This document shows, piece after piece, positions 16,862 to 24,957 of a DNA stretch of 64,000 nt. Numbering within the stretch: position 1 is the stretch's first letter; the number at the start of each line of letters is the position of its first letter. Origin of the DNA: Bacteroidales bacterium (GTDB lineage: Bacteria > Bacteroidota > Bacteroidia > Bacteroidales > P3). The notes beneath the pieces were generated by a model. That model was not told where the DNA came from, did not search any database, and saw only the letters and a program-made list of their open reading frames with translations. The stretch is taken from NCBI GenBank assembly GCA_017550405.1, contig JAFZPH010000001.1:1-64000 (forward strand), in the 5' to 3' direction. The position numbers were made by a program, and so were the translations under genes.

Positions 16862-17406
16862 AACAGATAGAGACACTCCTGCAGCGCTACCGCGACGGCG
16901 AGATCACTCCGGAGGAACAAGCCGAACTCAACCGGCTCACCCACCGCGATGAAGTTCTCCATACCGCCGCCAGTCGTGCCGCAAAGATTCGCCGCCAACG
17001 GACGACAGCAGTTTCCACCGTGGCCTCGGTCGTGATTGTGGCAGCGGTGTTTCTCACAATCACCGCCAACAACAACACACCCTCAGCCGACACCCCATTG
17101 CTGGCTCAGAACAACATCGAGGTCAACGAGGCCCCGGTGCAGCCCCAAACTGCCCCCCTGGAAGCCCAGACCAAGTCGTCCGAGCCAACTGTTAGCACAG
17201 TGACCGAAAAGCCCGTCAGCGCCCCTAAAAAAGCCGCAGAAACTGTCATCGCAAACAACAACACACCACAGACAACACCTATCAACACCGTCTCGGAAGT
17301 CAAACACACCGAACCCAGTGCCTCGCTCGACCCCGTTGTGGCCTGCAACACCCAATGTTCACCCGACTCTGTCATCAACGACATCTGGAACTTCCTCAAA
17401 GCCTAA
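16858..17406 (+). CDS. Single-pass membrane protein, putative anti-sigma factor
   Basis: Residues 1-50 form a small soluble domain (MKQIETLLQRYRDGEITPEEQAELN), resembling the N-terminal zinc-less anti-sigma region seen in Bacteroidota. One membrane helix follows (~52-70, STVASVVIVAAVFLTI). The rest is a long Thr/Pro/Ala-rich periplasmic stretch. The 4-base overlap with the ECF gene supports an anti-sigma role. There is no recognised sensing domain, so the signal is unknown. Confidence 0.65.
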   Translation: MKQIETLLQRYRDGEITPEEQAELNRLTHRDEVLHTAASRAAKIRRQRTTAVSTVASVVIVAAVFLTITANNNTPSADTPLLAQNNIEVNEAPVQPQTAPLEAQTKSSEPTVSTVTEKPVSAPKKAAETVIANNNTPQTTPINTVSEVKHTEPSASLDPVVACNTQCSPDSVINDIWNFLKA

Positions 17407-17415
17407 AGCGCCATT

Positions 17416-17892
17416 ATGAAACGAAAGCTCATCCTATTCATCTGCTGCCTGGCGTACACGCTGACAACTCTGGCTCAGACCGATTTGTACAAACGCTACG
17501 CCTCGCGCACCGATATCAGGGTGGCCAGTGTCACCAACTTCACACTCGATACAGGCATCACCGCCGATGTCACCCTGCTTGAAGCCGTTGACGACCAAGG
17601 GTGGGAATGGCTATGCAAGGAGTTCAACCTCGCACCCCTCTCCCAACAGCAGCAACAGCAAATGGAAGAGGGCTGGGACGTAGCCCTCTTCACACAACGC
17701 AACCGCCAAGACCCCACAAAACCCGCTCCTGTGGTCAACGAACAGATTGACCACACGCAATCGTGCTACGTCGGTGTATCATACCTAACGCGAACACTCT
17801 ACGTCTTCTGCTGCAGCACCGACCGCCAGTCAGACGTAGTGGTAAACTATTTGATAGAAAAGATGCAGAGGTCGTTGAAAAACAAGGAATAG
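17416..17892 (+). CDS. Secreted protein of the ECF operon, unknown function
   Basis: A 158-residue protein with a clear signal peptide (MKRKLILFICCLAYTLTTLAQ). The mature part shows a Gln run (QQQQQQ at ~77-82) and no domain I recognise. It starts 9 bases after the putative anti-sigma gene. Short secreted proteins with a DUF4252-like look often close such sigma operons, but I cannot confirm that family here. It might be a target or sensor of the system. Confidence 0.6.
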   Translation: MKRKLILFICCLAYTLTTLAQTDLYKRYASRTDIRVASVTNFTLDTGITADVTLLEAVDDQGWEWLCKEFNLAPLSQQQQQQMEEGWDVALFTQRNRQDPTKPAPVVNEQIDHTQSCYVGVSYLTRTLYVFCCSTDRQSDVVVNYLIEKMQRSLKNKE

Positions 17893-17903
17893 CATTCTTT
17901 TGA

Positions 17904-18665
17904 CTAATCCACTTGCCTGCCTGCCAGATCAAGGAACACCAATTCCTTCAACTGGCAGGTATATTTTTCCCCAGGCGACCCTGTCAAATCAAGATGCCCG
18001 AAACGGTTCACGTCCACAATAGTGGCCTCTATTCGTTCGCCACGAAGCAAATACGGCCGCTTCTCACCCCTAAATAACAACTTAGACAGATACTCCTTGT
18101 CCAACTTCTCGACGCCCTCCGATCCGTCCTGCAGTTGACCATATCGGAAAGCTATACACTCCACCACATTCCTCAGAAGAGGCTCCAGAGCCTCCTCACG
18201 CCCCGTCACCTGCTTCAACGACACTGGATTCGGAATCCATTCAGGGAACTCAGTCTGGTTTACATTCAACCCTATCCCTACCACTGAAGAGGATAGGCTA
18301 CTGCCCGAAACACGGTTGGATATCAATATCCCACACACCTTCCTTCTCCCGATATAAATATCGTTCGGCCATTTGATGCTCACCGCCTGCCCATCCGGCA
18401 GCAATGAAAGCAAGCAATCAGCAACTCCCAGCGACACTGCCTTGGTCAGCATATACTGCTTTTCGAAAGGCAGGAAGCACGGTTTCAGCACCAAACTGAA
18501 AGTAAGGTTTTTGCCCGGAGCCGAATGCCACACATTGCCGCGTTGGCCGATACCGGCCGTCTGCTCCATAGCACAAACGACAGTAAACTCCCCGACCGTG
18601 GAAAGATCGAGGAGTTCGCAATACTTATTCGTCGATTCCAAAGAATCGAATAATCGTAAATCCAT
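17904..18665 (-). CDS. birA: Biotin--protein ligase (BirA catalytic form)
   Basis: At 253 residues it lacks the N-terminal DNA-binding domain, so it is the non-regulatory form. Diagnostic motifs are AGIGQRGNVWHS (the GRGRxG loop here as GQRG), SIKWPNDIYI, KVCGILISN and VVGIGLNVN. It attaches biotin to carboxylase carrier proteins through biotinyl-AMP. The gene ends the pyrH-frr-birA run on the minus strand, 33 bases after frr. Confidence 0.92.
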   Translation of the reverse strand: MDLRLFDSLESTNKYCELLDLSTVGEFTVVCAMEQTAGIGQRGNVWHSAPGKNLTFSLVLKPCFLPFEKQYMLTKAVSLGVADCLLSLLPDGQAVSIKWPNDIYIGRRKVCGILISNRVSGSSLSSSVVGIGLNVNQTEFPEWIPNPVSLKQVTGREEALEPLLRNVVECIAFRYGQLQDGSEGVEKLDKEYLSKLLFRGEKRPYLLRGERIEATIVDVNRFGHLDLTGSPGEKYTCQLKELVFLDLAGRQVD

Positions 18666-18698
18666 TGCCTACGATGAGTACAGGCTTAGCGTGACCGC

Positions 18699-19262
18699 CT
18701 ACACAGTCATTATCTCTTTTTCTTTGGCGGCAAATATCTTGTCGCACTCGCCAATGAACTTGTCGGTGATATCCTGTATTTCCTTTTCCACCTGCTTCAC
18801 TTCATCCTCCGGCACTGATTTGTCCTTCAGTTTCTTCACCTTGTCCATCACATTGCGGCGGGCGTTGCGGATGTTCACCTTGCTATTTTCCACCTCTACT
18901 TTGGCGGCCTTCGACAGCTCCTTGCGGCGCTCTTCCGTCAACGGTGGGATAATGATACGCAGAATGTCGCCCTCATGACGGGGAGTGAATCCCAGATTGG
19001 CATCGAGAATGGCCTTATTGATGGCACCCACAATGTTTTTCTCCCATGGCTGGATGATGATGGTACGGGGGTCGGGGGTGTTAATGTTGGCCGCCTGGCT
19101 AATCTCGGTGGGTGTGCCGTAGTAATCAATCTTCACACCATCGAGCATGCCGGGGTTGGCCTTTCCTGCACGGATTTTCTCAAGTTCCTTCTCAAGAAAA
19201 TGGATGGCGGACTGCATGCTGTTTTTTGCCTCGTCGATACAGGCTTTCGATAAGTCGTTCAT
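18699..19262 (-). CDS. frr: Ribosome recycling factor
   Basis: A 187-residue protein of normal length. The start helix (AIHFLEKELEKIRAGKANPG), the NINTPDPRTIIIQPWEKN segment, PLTEERRKELSK and the C-terminal DKFIGECDKIFAAKEKEIM helix are all typical. With EF-G it splits post-termination ribosomes. It lies 46 bases downstream of pyrH, a very conserved pairing. Confidence 0.97.
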   Translation of the reverse strand: MNDLSKACIDEAKNSMQSAIHFLEKELEKIRAGKANPGMLDGVKIDYYGTPTEISQAANINTPDPRTIIIQPWEKNIVGAINKAILDANLGFTPRHEGDILRIIIPPLTEERRKELSKAAKVEVENSKVNIRNARRNVMDKVKKLKDKSVPEDEVKQVEKEIQDITDKFIGECDKIFAAKEKEIMTV

Positions 19263-19308
19263 ACTATGTATTTTTTATTGTTACTATTATTCAACAGATA
19301 AGTTGGTG

Positions 19309-20019
19309 TCAACCCTTGGTCACCTCGGTGCCTATAGGTTCGCCCGTCACAACCTTGAGCAAATTGCCCGGCTTGTTCATGTCGAAAACATAAATTGGCA
19401 AATTATTCTCCTCGCACAATGCAAAGGCAGTGAGGTCCATAATTTTCAGTTTCTTGCCCAACGCCTCTTGGAATGTAAGAGTCGGATACTTTGTCGCGGT
19501 GGGGTCTTTCTCGGGATCGGCGGTGTAGACACCATCCACGCGCGTACCTTTCAGTATCACATCGGCCTTTATCTCTATGGCACGGAGCGTCGAAGCCGTA
19601 TCGGTAGTGAAGAATGGGTTGCCTGTGCCACCACCTATAACAACCACACGTCCCTCCTGCATGGCCTCGATAGCCCTGCGGCGAGACATCTCTTTGCAAA
19701 TCGGCTCAATAGCCAGTCCGCCCAACAGCTCGGTCTTCATACCCTGTTTCTCCAATTCGGCCTGCAGTGCCATGCTGTTAATCAGCGTGGCCAGCATACC
19801 CATGTAGTCCCCTTGTACGCGGTCCATCCCTTTGGATGCCCCGCTGAGACCGCGGAAGATATTCCCTCCGCCAATCACAATAGCCACCTCGACACCCTTG
19901 TCGACCACTTGTTTAATATCGTTGGCATACTGTTCCAACATTGCGGGCGAGATACCATAACTCTGGTCTCCCATGAGCGATTCACCGCTCAATTTTAAAA
20001 GGACACGATTGTATTTCAT
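19309..20019 (-). CDS. pyrH: UMP kinase
   Basis: A 236-aa amino-acid-kinase fold protein with the start [15 protein letters not shown] (catalytic Lys), the GGGNIFRG nucleotide loop, [14 protein letters not shown] and the end [13 protein letters not shown]. It phosphorylates UMP to UDP with ATP and is regulated by GTP and UTP in bacteria. It heads the pyrH-frr-birA run. No clear -7 box is visible in the 250 bases upstream. Confidence 0.97.
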   Translation of the reverse strand: MKYNRVLLKLSGESLMGDQSYGISPAMLEQYANDIKQVVDKGVEVAIVIGGGNIFRGLSGASKGMDRVQGDYMGMLATLINSMALQAELEKQGMKTELLGGLAIEPICKEMSRRRAIEAMQEGRVVVIGGGTGNPFFTTDTASTLRAIEIKADVILKGTRVDGVYTADPEKDPTATKYPTLTFQEALGKKLKIMDLTAFALCEENNLPIYVFDMNKPGNLLKVVTGEPIGTEVTKG

Positions 20020-20271
20020 CTGTTTCTATATGTATTAAATATCTATTATATAACAAAATGCAACGACAATGCCGTTCCGAAAGAAAATACTAAAGTAGTA
20101 AAAAAAGTGGAAACAGCAAAATTTTTTTCACCTATACTGCCACAATCGGCATCCTTAGCACCCTCCATTTCAATCCTCCACCCATGTTGCGCAATTTGTA
20201 ATATACCCAATCCTTGTCATTACCACGGAGGTGGACAAAGTGAGGAAGGGAGCGTGAAGATAACAATACTA

Positions 20272-20976
20272 TCAAGCAAATGCAACGGCCAACGACGCAA
20301 CACTGATGCGCAGGCCGGGAATATTGCGCAAAGCGGCGTAGCAACTTTCAGTGGTGGCTCCGGTGGTGATGATGTCGTCGACAAGTAGCAGATGCTTGTT
20401 TTCGAACCGTTCAGGATGACGCACAGCGAACACGTCGGCCATGTTGTCCATTCGGTCCATACGGTTCTTGTGGGTCTGACTATCGGTATAGCGTTTTCGT
20501 ATCAGGTTGTTGACAACTACGGGCTTGTTCAGCACGGAGGAAATGGCACGGCAAAGCAGCTCGCTCTGGTTGTAACCGCGTTTGAGTTTGCGTAGAGGAT
20601 GGAGGGGCACGGGGACTATGCAGTCGACCTCATCGAAACGGCCTGAGTCGAGGAGCTCTTCGCCCAACAGCCTGCCAAATTGTTTGGCCAAACGCAGATT
20701 GTCGGCATATTTGATTTGGTGTACCACAGTCTGGGCTACATTGCCACGCCGAAAAAGGAGAAGGGCAGCCGCAGACTGGCAGGGTACGCGCCCAGCAAGG
20801 CGCTGTTCGACATCGTTGTCAGGCACTGCAGCGAGACGTGCCCAAGGCATGCGGGACATACATGAAGTGCAAAGGTCGCGTTCGTCGCCAACAAGAACAT
20901 CTCCACAATGACAGCACATGGATGGGAAAATGATGTGAAGGAGCTCACTGAACGGGCCAGAAAGGTGTCTAGACAT
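20272..20976 (-). CDS. ComF-family phosphoribosyltransferase-like protein
   Basis: The start at 20976 (MSRHLSG) gives 234 residues. An N-terminal zinc-ribbon-like section (CCHCGD, later CTSC) is followed by the ComF pattern IKYADNLRLAKQFGRLLG, PVPLHPLRKLKRGYNQSELL and the PRPP-binding loop LLLVDDIITTGAT. ComF proteins help take up or process single-stranded DNA in competent bacteria; the role in Bacteroidota is untested. It lies five bases after queA, so the two are co-transcribed. Confidence 0.9.
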   Translation of the reverse strand: MSRHLSGPFSELLHIIFPSMCCHCGDVLVGDERDLCTSCMSRMPWARLAAVPDNDVEQRLAGRVPCQSAAALLLFRRGNVAQTVVHQIKYADNLRLAKQFGRLLGEELLDSGRFDEVDCIVPVPLHPLRKLKRGYNQSELLCRAISSVLNKPVVVNNLIRKRYTDSQTHKNRMDRMDNMADVFAVRHPERFENKHLLLVDDIITTGATTESCYAALRNIPGLRISVASLAVAFA

Positions 20977-20981
20977 GGGGG

Positions 20982-22196
20982 TCAGGGCAGGAAGAGACAA
21001 CTGTCGCCATAGCTGAGGAAGCGGAACTGGTGGTCGAGTGCATAGCGGTAGCATTCCTTCCACGCATCACCGACGAGAGCGGATACAAGCAGCAAGAGCG
21101 TACTTTTGGGCTGGTGAAAATTCGTTATCAAACCACTGATAACATGATATCTATAGCCTGGGGCAATCATCAACTGAGTGTCGCCTTCAAGCTGCTCGAT
21201 TCCATGGTCATCCATCCAATGAAGTACATTACGATAAGCTTGTTCGGTGCTGACATTCAGCGACTCTAGCTCGTATGGATCCCATTGCATGACATGCATG
21301 GCATCCAACTTGGAGTTGGAATTCAGCTTCACACCAAACCAATATACTGATTCTATGGTTCTTACCGTAGTGGTTCCAACTGGGATAATGGTATGGCCGA
21401 GATGGTTAAGGATGCACTCAATGTTGGAGCGGGATATCTCAATTTTCTCAACGTGCATCTCGTGTTCACCTATCGTAGGGGTGTTGACAGGTTTGAATGT
21501 TCCAGCACCAACATGAAGCGTGATAAAGTCGGTGGCGATGCCTTTGAGGCGGAGTGCCTCGAAGACTTCAGGCGAGAAATGAAGCCCTGCGGTCGGTGCA
21601 GCGACTGAACCTTGATGCAGGGCATAGACTGTTTGGTAGCGTTCGTTGTCGCTGCTTACAGCCTCACGGTGCAGATATGGTGGCAGTGGGATGACACCGG
21701 CTTGATCGATGAGTTCAGCAAAACTAAGATCTCCGTCCCAGTCGAAATCTACTATCCATGCATTGCCGACAGCTTGACGGCGGGTGGCGGTAAGAGTAAC
21801 GGTCTGCCCATGGATATCGAGTTGACGGGACAGGGAGCCCTCCTTCCACTTCTTGTTATTGCCGATGAAGCAGGTCCAAGTGCAGTGTCCCCGTTGTTCG
21901 AATGACAGAGCGACGGGCATCTGAAAGGGTTCGAGACAGAAGACTTCGATAGTCGAACCAGTAGGCTTGCGGAAGAAAAGACGCGCATGGATAACCTTGG
22001 TATTGTTGAATATCAACAGAGTATCGGGAGGAAGGAGGTCGGGGACATGGTCGAAACGGCTCTCCAAGATACTGCCACCTCGGTAGACAAGTAGTTTGGA
22101 CTGGTCGCGGCGTTCGAGCGGGAACTTGGCGATACGGTCGTCGGGCAAGGGATAGTCGAAATCGGCTATGGCAATGGATTGAGGATTATTGTTCAT
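20982..22196 (-). CDS. queA: tRNA preQ1 ribosyltransferase-isomerase QueA
   Basis: With the start at 22196 (MNNNPQSIA) the protein has 404 residues. Typical parts are DFDYPLPDDRIAKFPLERRDQSKLL (split here at a family hallmark), LIFNNTKVIHAR, YQTVYA, AAPTAGLHFS, ITLHVGAGTF and ITNFHQPKSTLL. It moves the ribosyl group of S-adenosylmethionine onto preQ1 in tRNA to make epoxyqueuosine. Its start overlaps the end of pssA by 11 bases. A longer N terminus is open but shows no family features. Confidence 0.95.
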   Translation of the reverse strand: MNNNPQSIAIADFDYPLPDDRIAKFPLERRDQSKLLVYRGGSILESRFDHVPDLLPPDTLLIFNNTKVIHARLFFRKPTGSTIEVFCLEPFQMPVALSFEQRGHCTWTCFIGNNKKWKEGSLSRQLDIHGQTVTLTATRRQAVGNAWIVDFDWDGDLSFAELIDQAGVIPLPPYLHREAVSSDNERYQTVYALHQGSVAAPTAGLHFSPEVFEALRLKGIATDFITLHVGAGTFKPVNTPTIGEHEMHVEKIEISRSNIECILNHLGHTIIPVGTTTVRTIESVYWFGVKLNSNSKLDAMHVMQWDPYELESLNVSTEQAYRNVLHWMDDHGIEQLEGDTQLMIAPGYRYHVISGLITNFHQPKSTLLLLVSALVGDAWKECYRYALDHQFRFLSYGDSCLFLP

Positions 22197-22920
22197 CTGT
22201 TTGGTGCTTGCGTTGGGTAAGGAGTGAGAGAAGGATGTACCACAGGATGAGGAGCGAAATAACATACCACTGGCGGGTGAGGGCGATGATGATGACACAG
22301 CCGAACAGGAAGATGTATTGGACGCGATTGGTTTTCCAGGAGAGGTCTTTGAAGTTGAATTTGAGCGAGAACATGGGGAGTTCGCTGACCATTAGGATGT
22401 CGGTGATAAGAGAAAGGACGATGAGTGCAACATAGAAATAATTTTCGAGCAGAGGAGATGGAGGGTAAGTCGAGTTGTTGGAAAGTAAAGCTAGTCCCAC
22501 CCAAATGAGTGCGTTGGAGGGTGCAGGAAGTCCGAGGAAGCTGTGGCTTTGGCGAGTGTCGAGATTGAACTTTGCAAGACGATAAGCGGCAAAGGCTGGC
22601 ATAAGAAATGCCGCAAGGCTGAGGACATACAGCCAAGTGGGATCCACGGGGATAGTCTTGAACAGGATGAGTGCGGGAGCTACACCAGAAGTGACCACGT
22701 CGGCCAGCGAGTCGAGTTCTTTGCCTATGGGCGATGCCACACCGAGAAGGCGGGCTGCAAGACCGTCGAAGAAATCAAGGAAGATGCCGGCAATGATGTA
22801 GACTGCAGCTTGCCAAAGGAGCCCTTGTGAGGCCATGTAGCAGGCCACCACTCCACAGGTGAGGTTGCCAAGGGTGATGAGGTTGGGGATTTGCCGTTTC
22901 AGGGATGTGAAGATATTCAT
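22186..22920 (-). CDS. pssA: CDP-diacylglycerol--serine O-phosphatidyltransferase
   Basis: A multi-pass membrane enzyme of 244 residues (start MNIFTSLKRQIPN at 22920). The CDP-alcohol phosphotransferase signature D-G-x2-A-R-x8-G-x3-D-x3-D is complete: DGLAARLL, then GKELDSLADVV. LITLGNLTCGVVACYMA is the usual first helix. It makes phosphatidylserine, the precursor of phosphatidylethanolamine. pssA-queA-comF form a tight operon. Confidence 0.95.
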   Translation of the reverse strand: MNIFTSLKRQIPNLITLGNLTCGVVACYMASQGLLWQAAVYIIAGIFLDFFDGLAARLLGVASPIGKELDSLADVVTSGVAPALILFKTIPVDPTWLYVLSLAAFLMPAFAAYRLAKFNLDTRQSHSFLGLPAPSNALIWVGLALLSNNSTYPPSPLLENYFYVALIVLSLITDILMVSELPMFSLKFNFKDLSWKTNRVQYIFLFGCVIIIALTRQWYVISLLILWYILLSLLTQRKHQTDEQ

Positions 22921-22999
22921 AGGTGAGATTTTAAAAAAGAATGTAGGAATAAAACGAGTTATTCCTACATCTATCATGAATCATTATTACGTCCAAAAA

Positions 23000-24829
23000 T
23001 CAGTAGAGTTTAATTACCAGTTTGAAGTCGGGGTCGTTCCAGTAGGCTTTGAATTCGGTGTCGACAGCGGCTTTGCGTTTGTAGTCATACTCCTGGTCAA
23101 CGGAGCCTTGGAGGTTCTTGAGACAGTTTTCGCGGTCGCCAAGGCGGGCATAGGCCACTGCACGGAGATAATAGACTTCAGCGGACTGGTCAAGGCAGCA
23201 GTTGAGGGTACGGATGCAGTTTTCAGTTTCGTCGTTCATCAGCTGGGCAAAGGCCAGATTGTAGTTGCACGATGTGCCTTTGAGAAGTTTCTGTGCTTCC
23301 TCGTAGTTGCCGCGCTTGAGATTGAGGAGGGGGATGTTGGCCTCGGCATCGGAGCTGCCCTGACGCTGGGCTTCCTCGAAATAGTATTTGGCCAGAGTGT
23401 AGTCTTTCTGTGCAAGGCAAAGGAGACCTGTGTTGTTAAGTACGTCGGGGTTGTGAGGGTTGAGGTCGCGGGCTACCTTGAGGAATCGCTCGGCTTCACC
23501 GAAGTCGCCAAGGTAGAAAGCAATAGCACCGGCATTGTTCCAAGCGCCCCATTCGGCACTGTGGTTCTCGGTGGCCCACTTGTAATATTTCAGTTTGGTG
23601 TCGAAATTATAATTGATATAGGCAGCGTACATGAGTTCGTCGAAAGAGAGTTTGGAGGGATTGAGAGTGGCCTGTTTTGCCAGTTCAACATCAGTGAGAC
23701 GAGCCTCGGAGTAGTAGAGGGCAATCTGCGCGCGGCGCAGGCTGGGGAATATTTCACGCTCGAGCTGGGGATAGGTCTCGGCATAGTTACGTATCATCTG
23801 CTCGCGCTTGACAAGGTTCTGCTGGGTTTCAACTACGTTGACGATGGCGTGACGGTCTTGGATACCGCTCTCTTCAACCATGACGACAAAGTGTACCCAG
23901 TCCTCACCAGCGGCACGGGTGGTGATGACCATCTTTTTAAGCTGGTTGTGCTTGTAATACTCAAGGTCTTGGGGTTTGACCTTCGCACGGCGGGCCATGG
24001 TGGTAAGGACATCGTCGAGCACACGACGCAACTCGGCGGTGGCTACGTCGGCACGATTCTTGGAGACACCCACATTTGCGGTTTCCTCACCTTCGGGGGA
24101 AGCCCAGCCAGTGATGGTAATCTGCTTAGGCAGACCGTTTTCAAGCATAACACGCTTGAGATCGTTGACAGTGTACTGGGCATTGAAACGCACATTCATC
24201 TCACATCCCCAATCCAAAATAGAGGTACCGTTGGGGAAATAGATGTCGGCTGTTTCGACAACACCTTGTTTTTTGTTGTAGTTGAGCGGAGCTATGGAGA
24301 TGTTGCCACGGATGTCGATCCATTCGGAGGTGATGTTAACGCCATCGGAGATAAGCACCGTGGGGAAAACGACACCCCTGTGCTGCTGCACAATCTGGTC
24401 GGCAAAGAGTGCCTCGTCGTCGACGGAGGACGTTTTGTAGCCGACGGGAGCGAGGGTGACCTTACCTGTCTCCATGCCCGGTTTATAATCGAGGGCATCG
24501 TTATAGGTGAAACGGCCGCCAGTGGTGTAGTTGATAGTGGTGCCGGGGCCAGAAACGGACTCGCCTTTCACCGTGATGGGGTCAAGGGGCGTTGAACCAC
24601 CTTCCCATGTAAACACGGGCTGAATGAATAATGCGACGCCCTTGTCAAAGTACTTGGCAGGGACCGATGCGGTAAAATTAACCACCACCTTGTCGTCACG
24701 AACCTCTACGGGGTCGGGATTGGCCTGATAACGAATTTTTTTGCTATTAGACTTCATTTTGGACAATCCGCTGCATCCCGTCAGCAGGACAACAGTGGCC
24801 ATGAGGAGCGTTAATAGTGATTTTCTCAT
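23000..24829 (-). CDS. TPR lipoprotein with an OmpA-like central domain
   Basis: A lipoprotein signal with LLTGC (Cys19) suggests anchoring to the outer membrane. The middle (~195-330) resembles an OmpA C-terminal peptidoglycan-binding fold: ADIYFPNGTSILDW, ITITGWASPEGEE and VSKNRADVATAEL. The C-terminal half (~400-585) carries tetratricopeptide repeats such as WNNAGAIAFYLGDFGEAERF and LNNTGLLCLAQKDYTLAKYY. This layout suggests a peptidoglycan-linked scaffold, like several Bacteroidota envelope proteins. It is not clearly PorE or PorW. Its own -7 box lies ~90 bases upstream. Confidence 0.8.
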   Translation of the reverse strand: MRKSLLTLLMATVVLLTGCSGLSKMKSNSKKIRYQANPDPVEVRDDKVVVNFTASVPAKYFDKGVALFIQPVFTWEGGSTPLDPITVKGESVSGPGTTINYTTGGRFTYNDALDYKPGMETGKVTLAPVGYKTSSVDDEALFADQIVQQHRGVVFPTVLISDGVNITSEWIDIRGNISIAPLNYNKKQGVVETADIYFPNGTSILDWGCEMNVRFNAQYTVNDLKRVMLENGLPKQITITGWASPEGEETANVGVSKNRADVATAELRRVLDDVLTTMARRAKVKPQDLEYYKHNQLKKMVITTRAAGEDWVHFVVMVEESGIQDRHAIVNVVETQQNLVKREQMIRNYAETYPQLEREIFPSLRRAQIALYYSEARLTDVELAKQATLNPSKLSFDELMYAAYINYNFDTKLKYYKWATENHSAEWGAWNNAGAIAFYLGDFGEAERFLKVARDLNPHNPDVLNNTGLLCLAQKDYTLAKYYFEEAQRQGSSDAEANIPLLNLKRGNYEEAQKLLKGTSCNYNLAFAQLMNDETENCIRTLNCCLDQSAEVYYLRAVAYARLGDRENCLKNLQGSVDQEYDYKRKAAVDTEFKAYWNDPDFKLVIKLY

Positions 24830-24917
24830 TGGTATATATATATTTTATATTTCGTAACAATATGTGCATTACTCCTTTAGGAACATCGAAGCCTAAAAGG
24901 AATCATGTTCATCAATC

Positions 24918-24927
24918 TGCAAAGATA
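24918..24927 (-). promoter_or_regulatory. -7 box for the TPR lipoprotein gene
   Basis: The minus strand reads TATCTTTGCA, a perfect common form, about 88 bases before the start codon and downstream of the AddB-like gene's stop. Confidence 0.7.
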
Positions 24928-24957
24928 CAAATATTTTTTGATTGGGCGATTATTTTT

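Noticed and set aside
22859-24595. 578-codon open frame antisense to the TPR lipoprotein gene
   Set aside because: Val/Gly-rich and featureless; the sense strand has a lipobox, OmpA-like motifs and TPRs.
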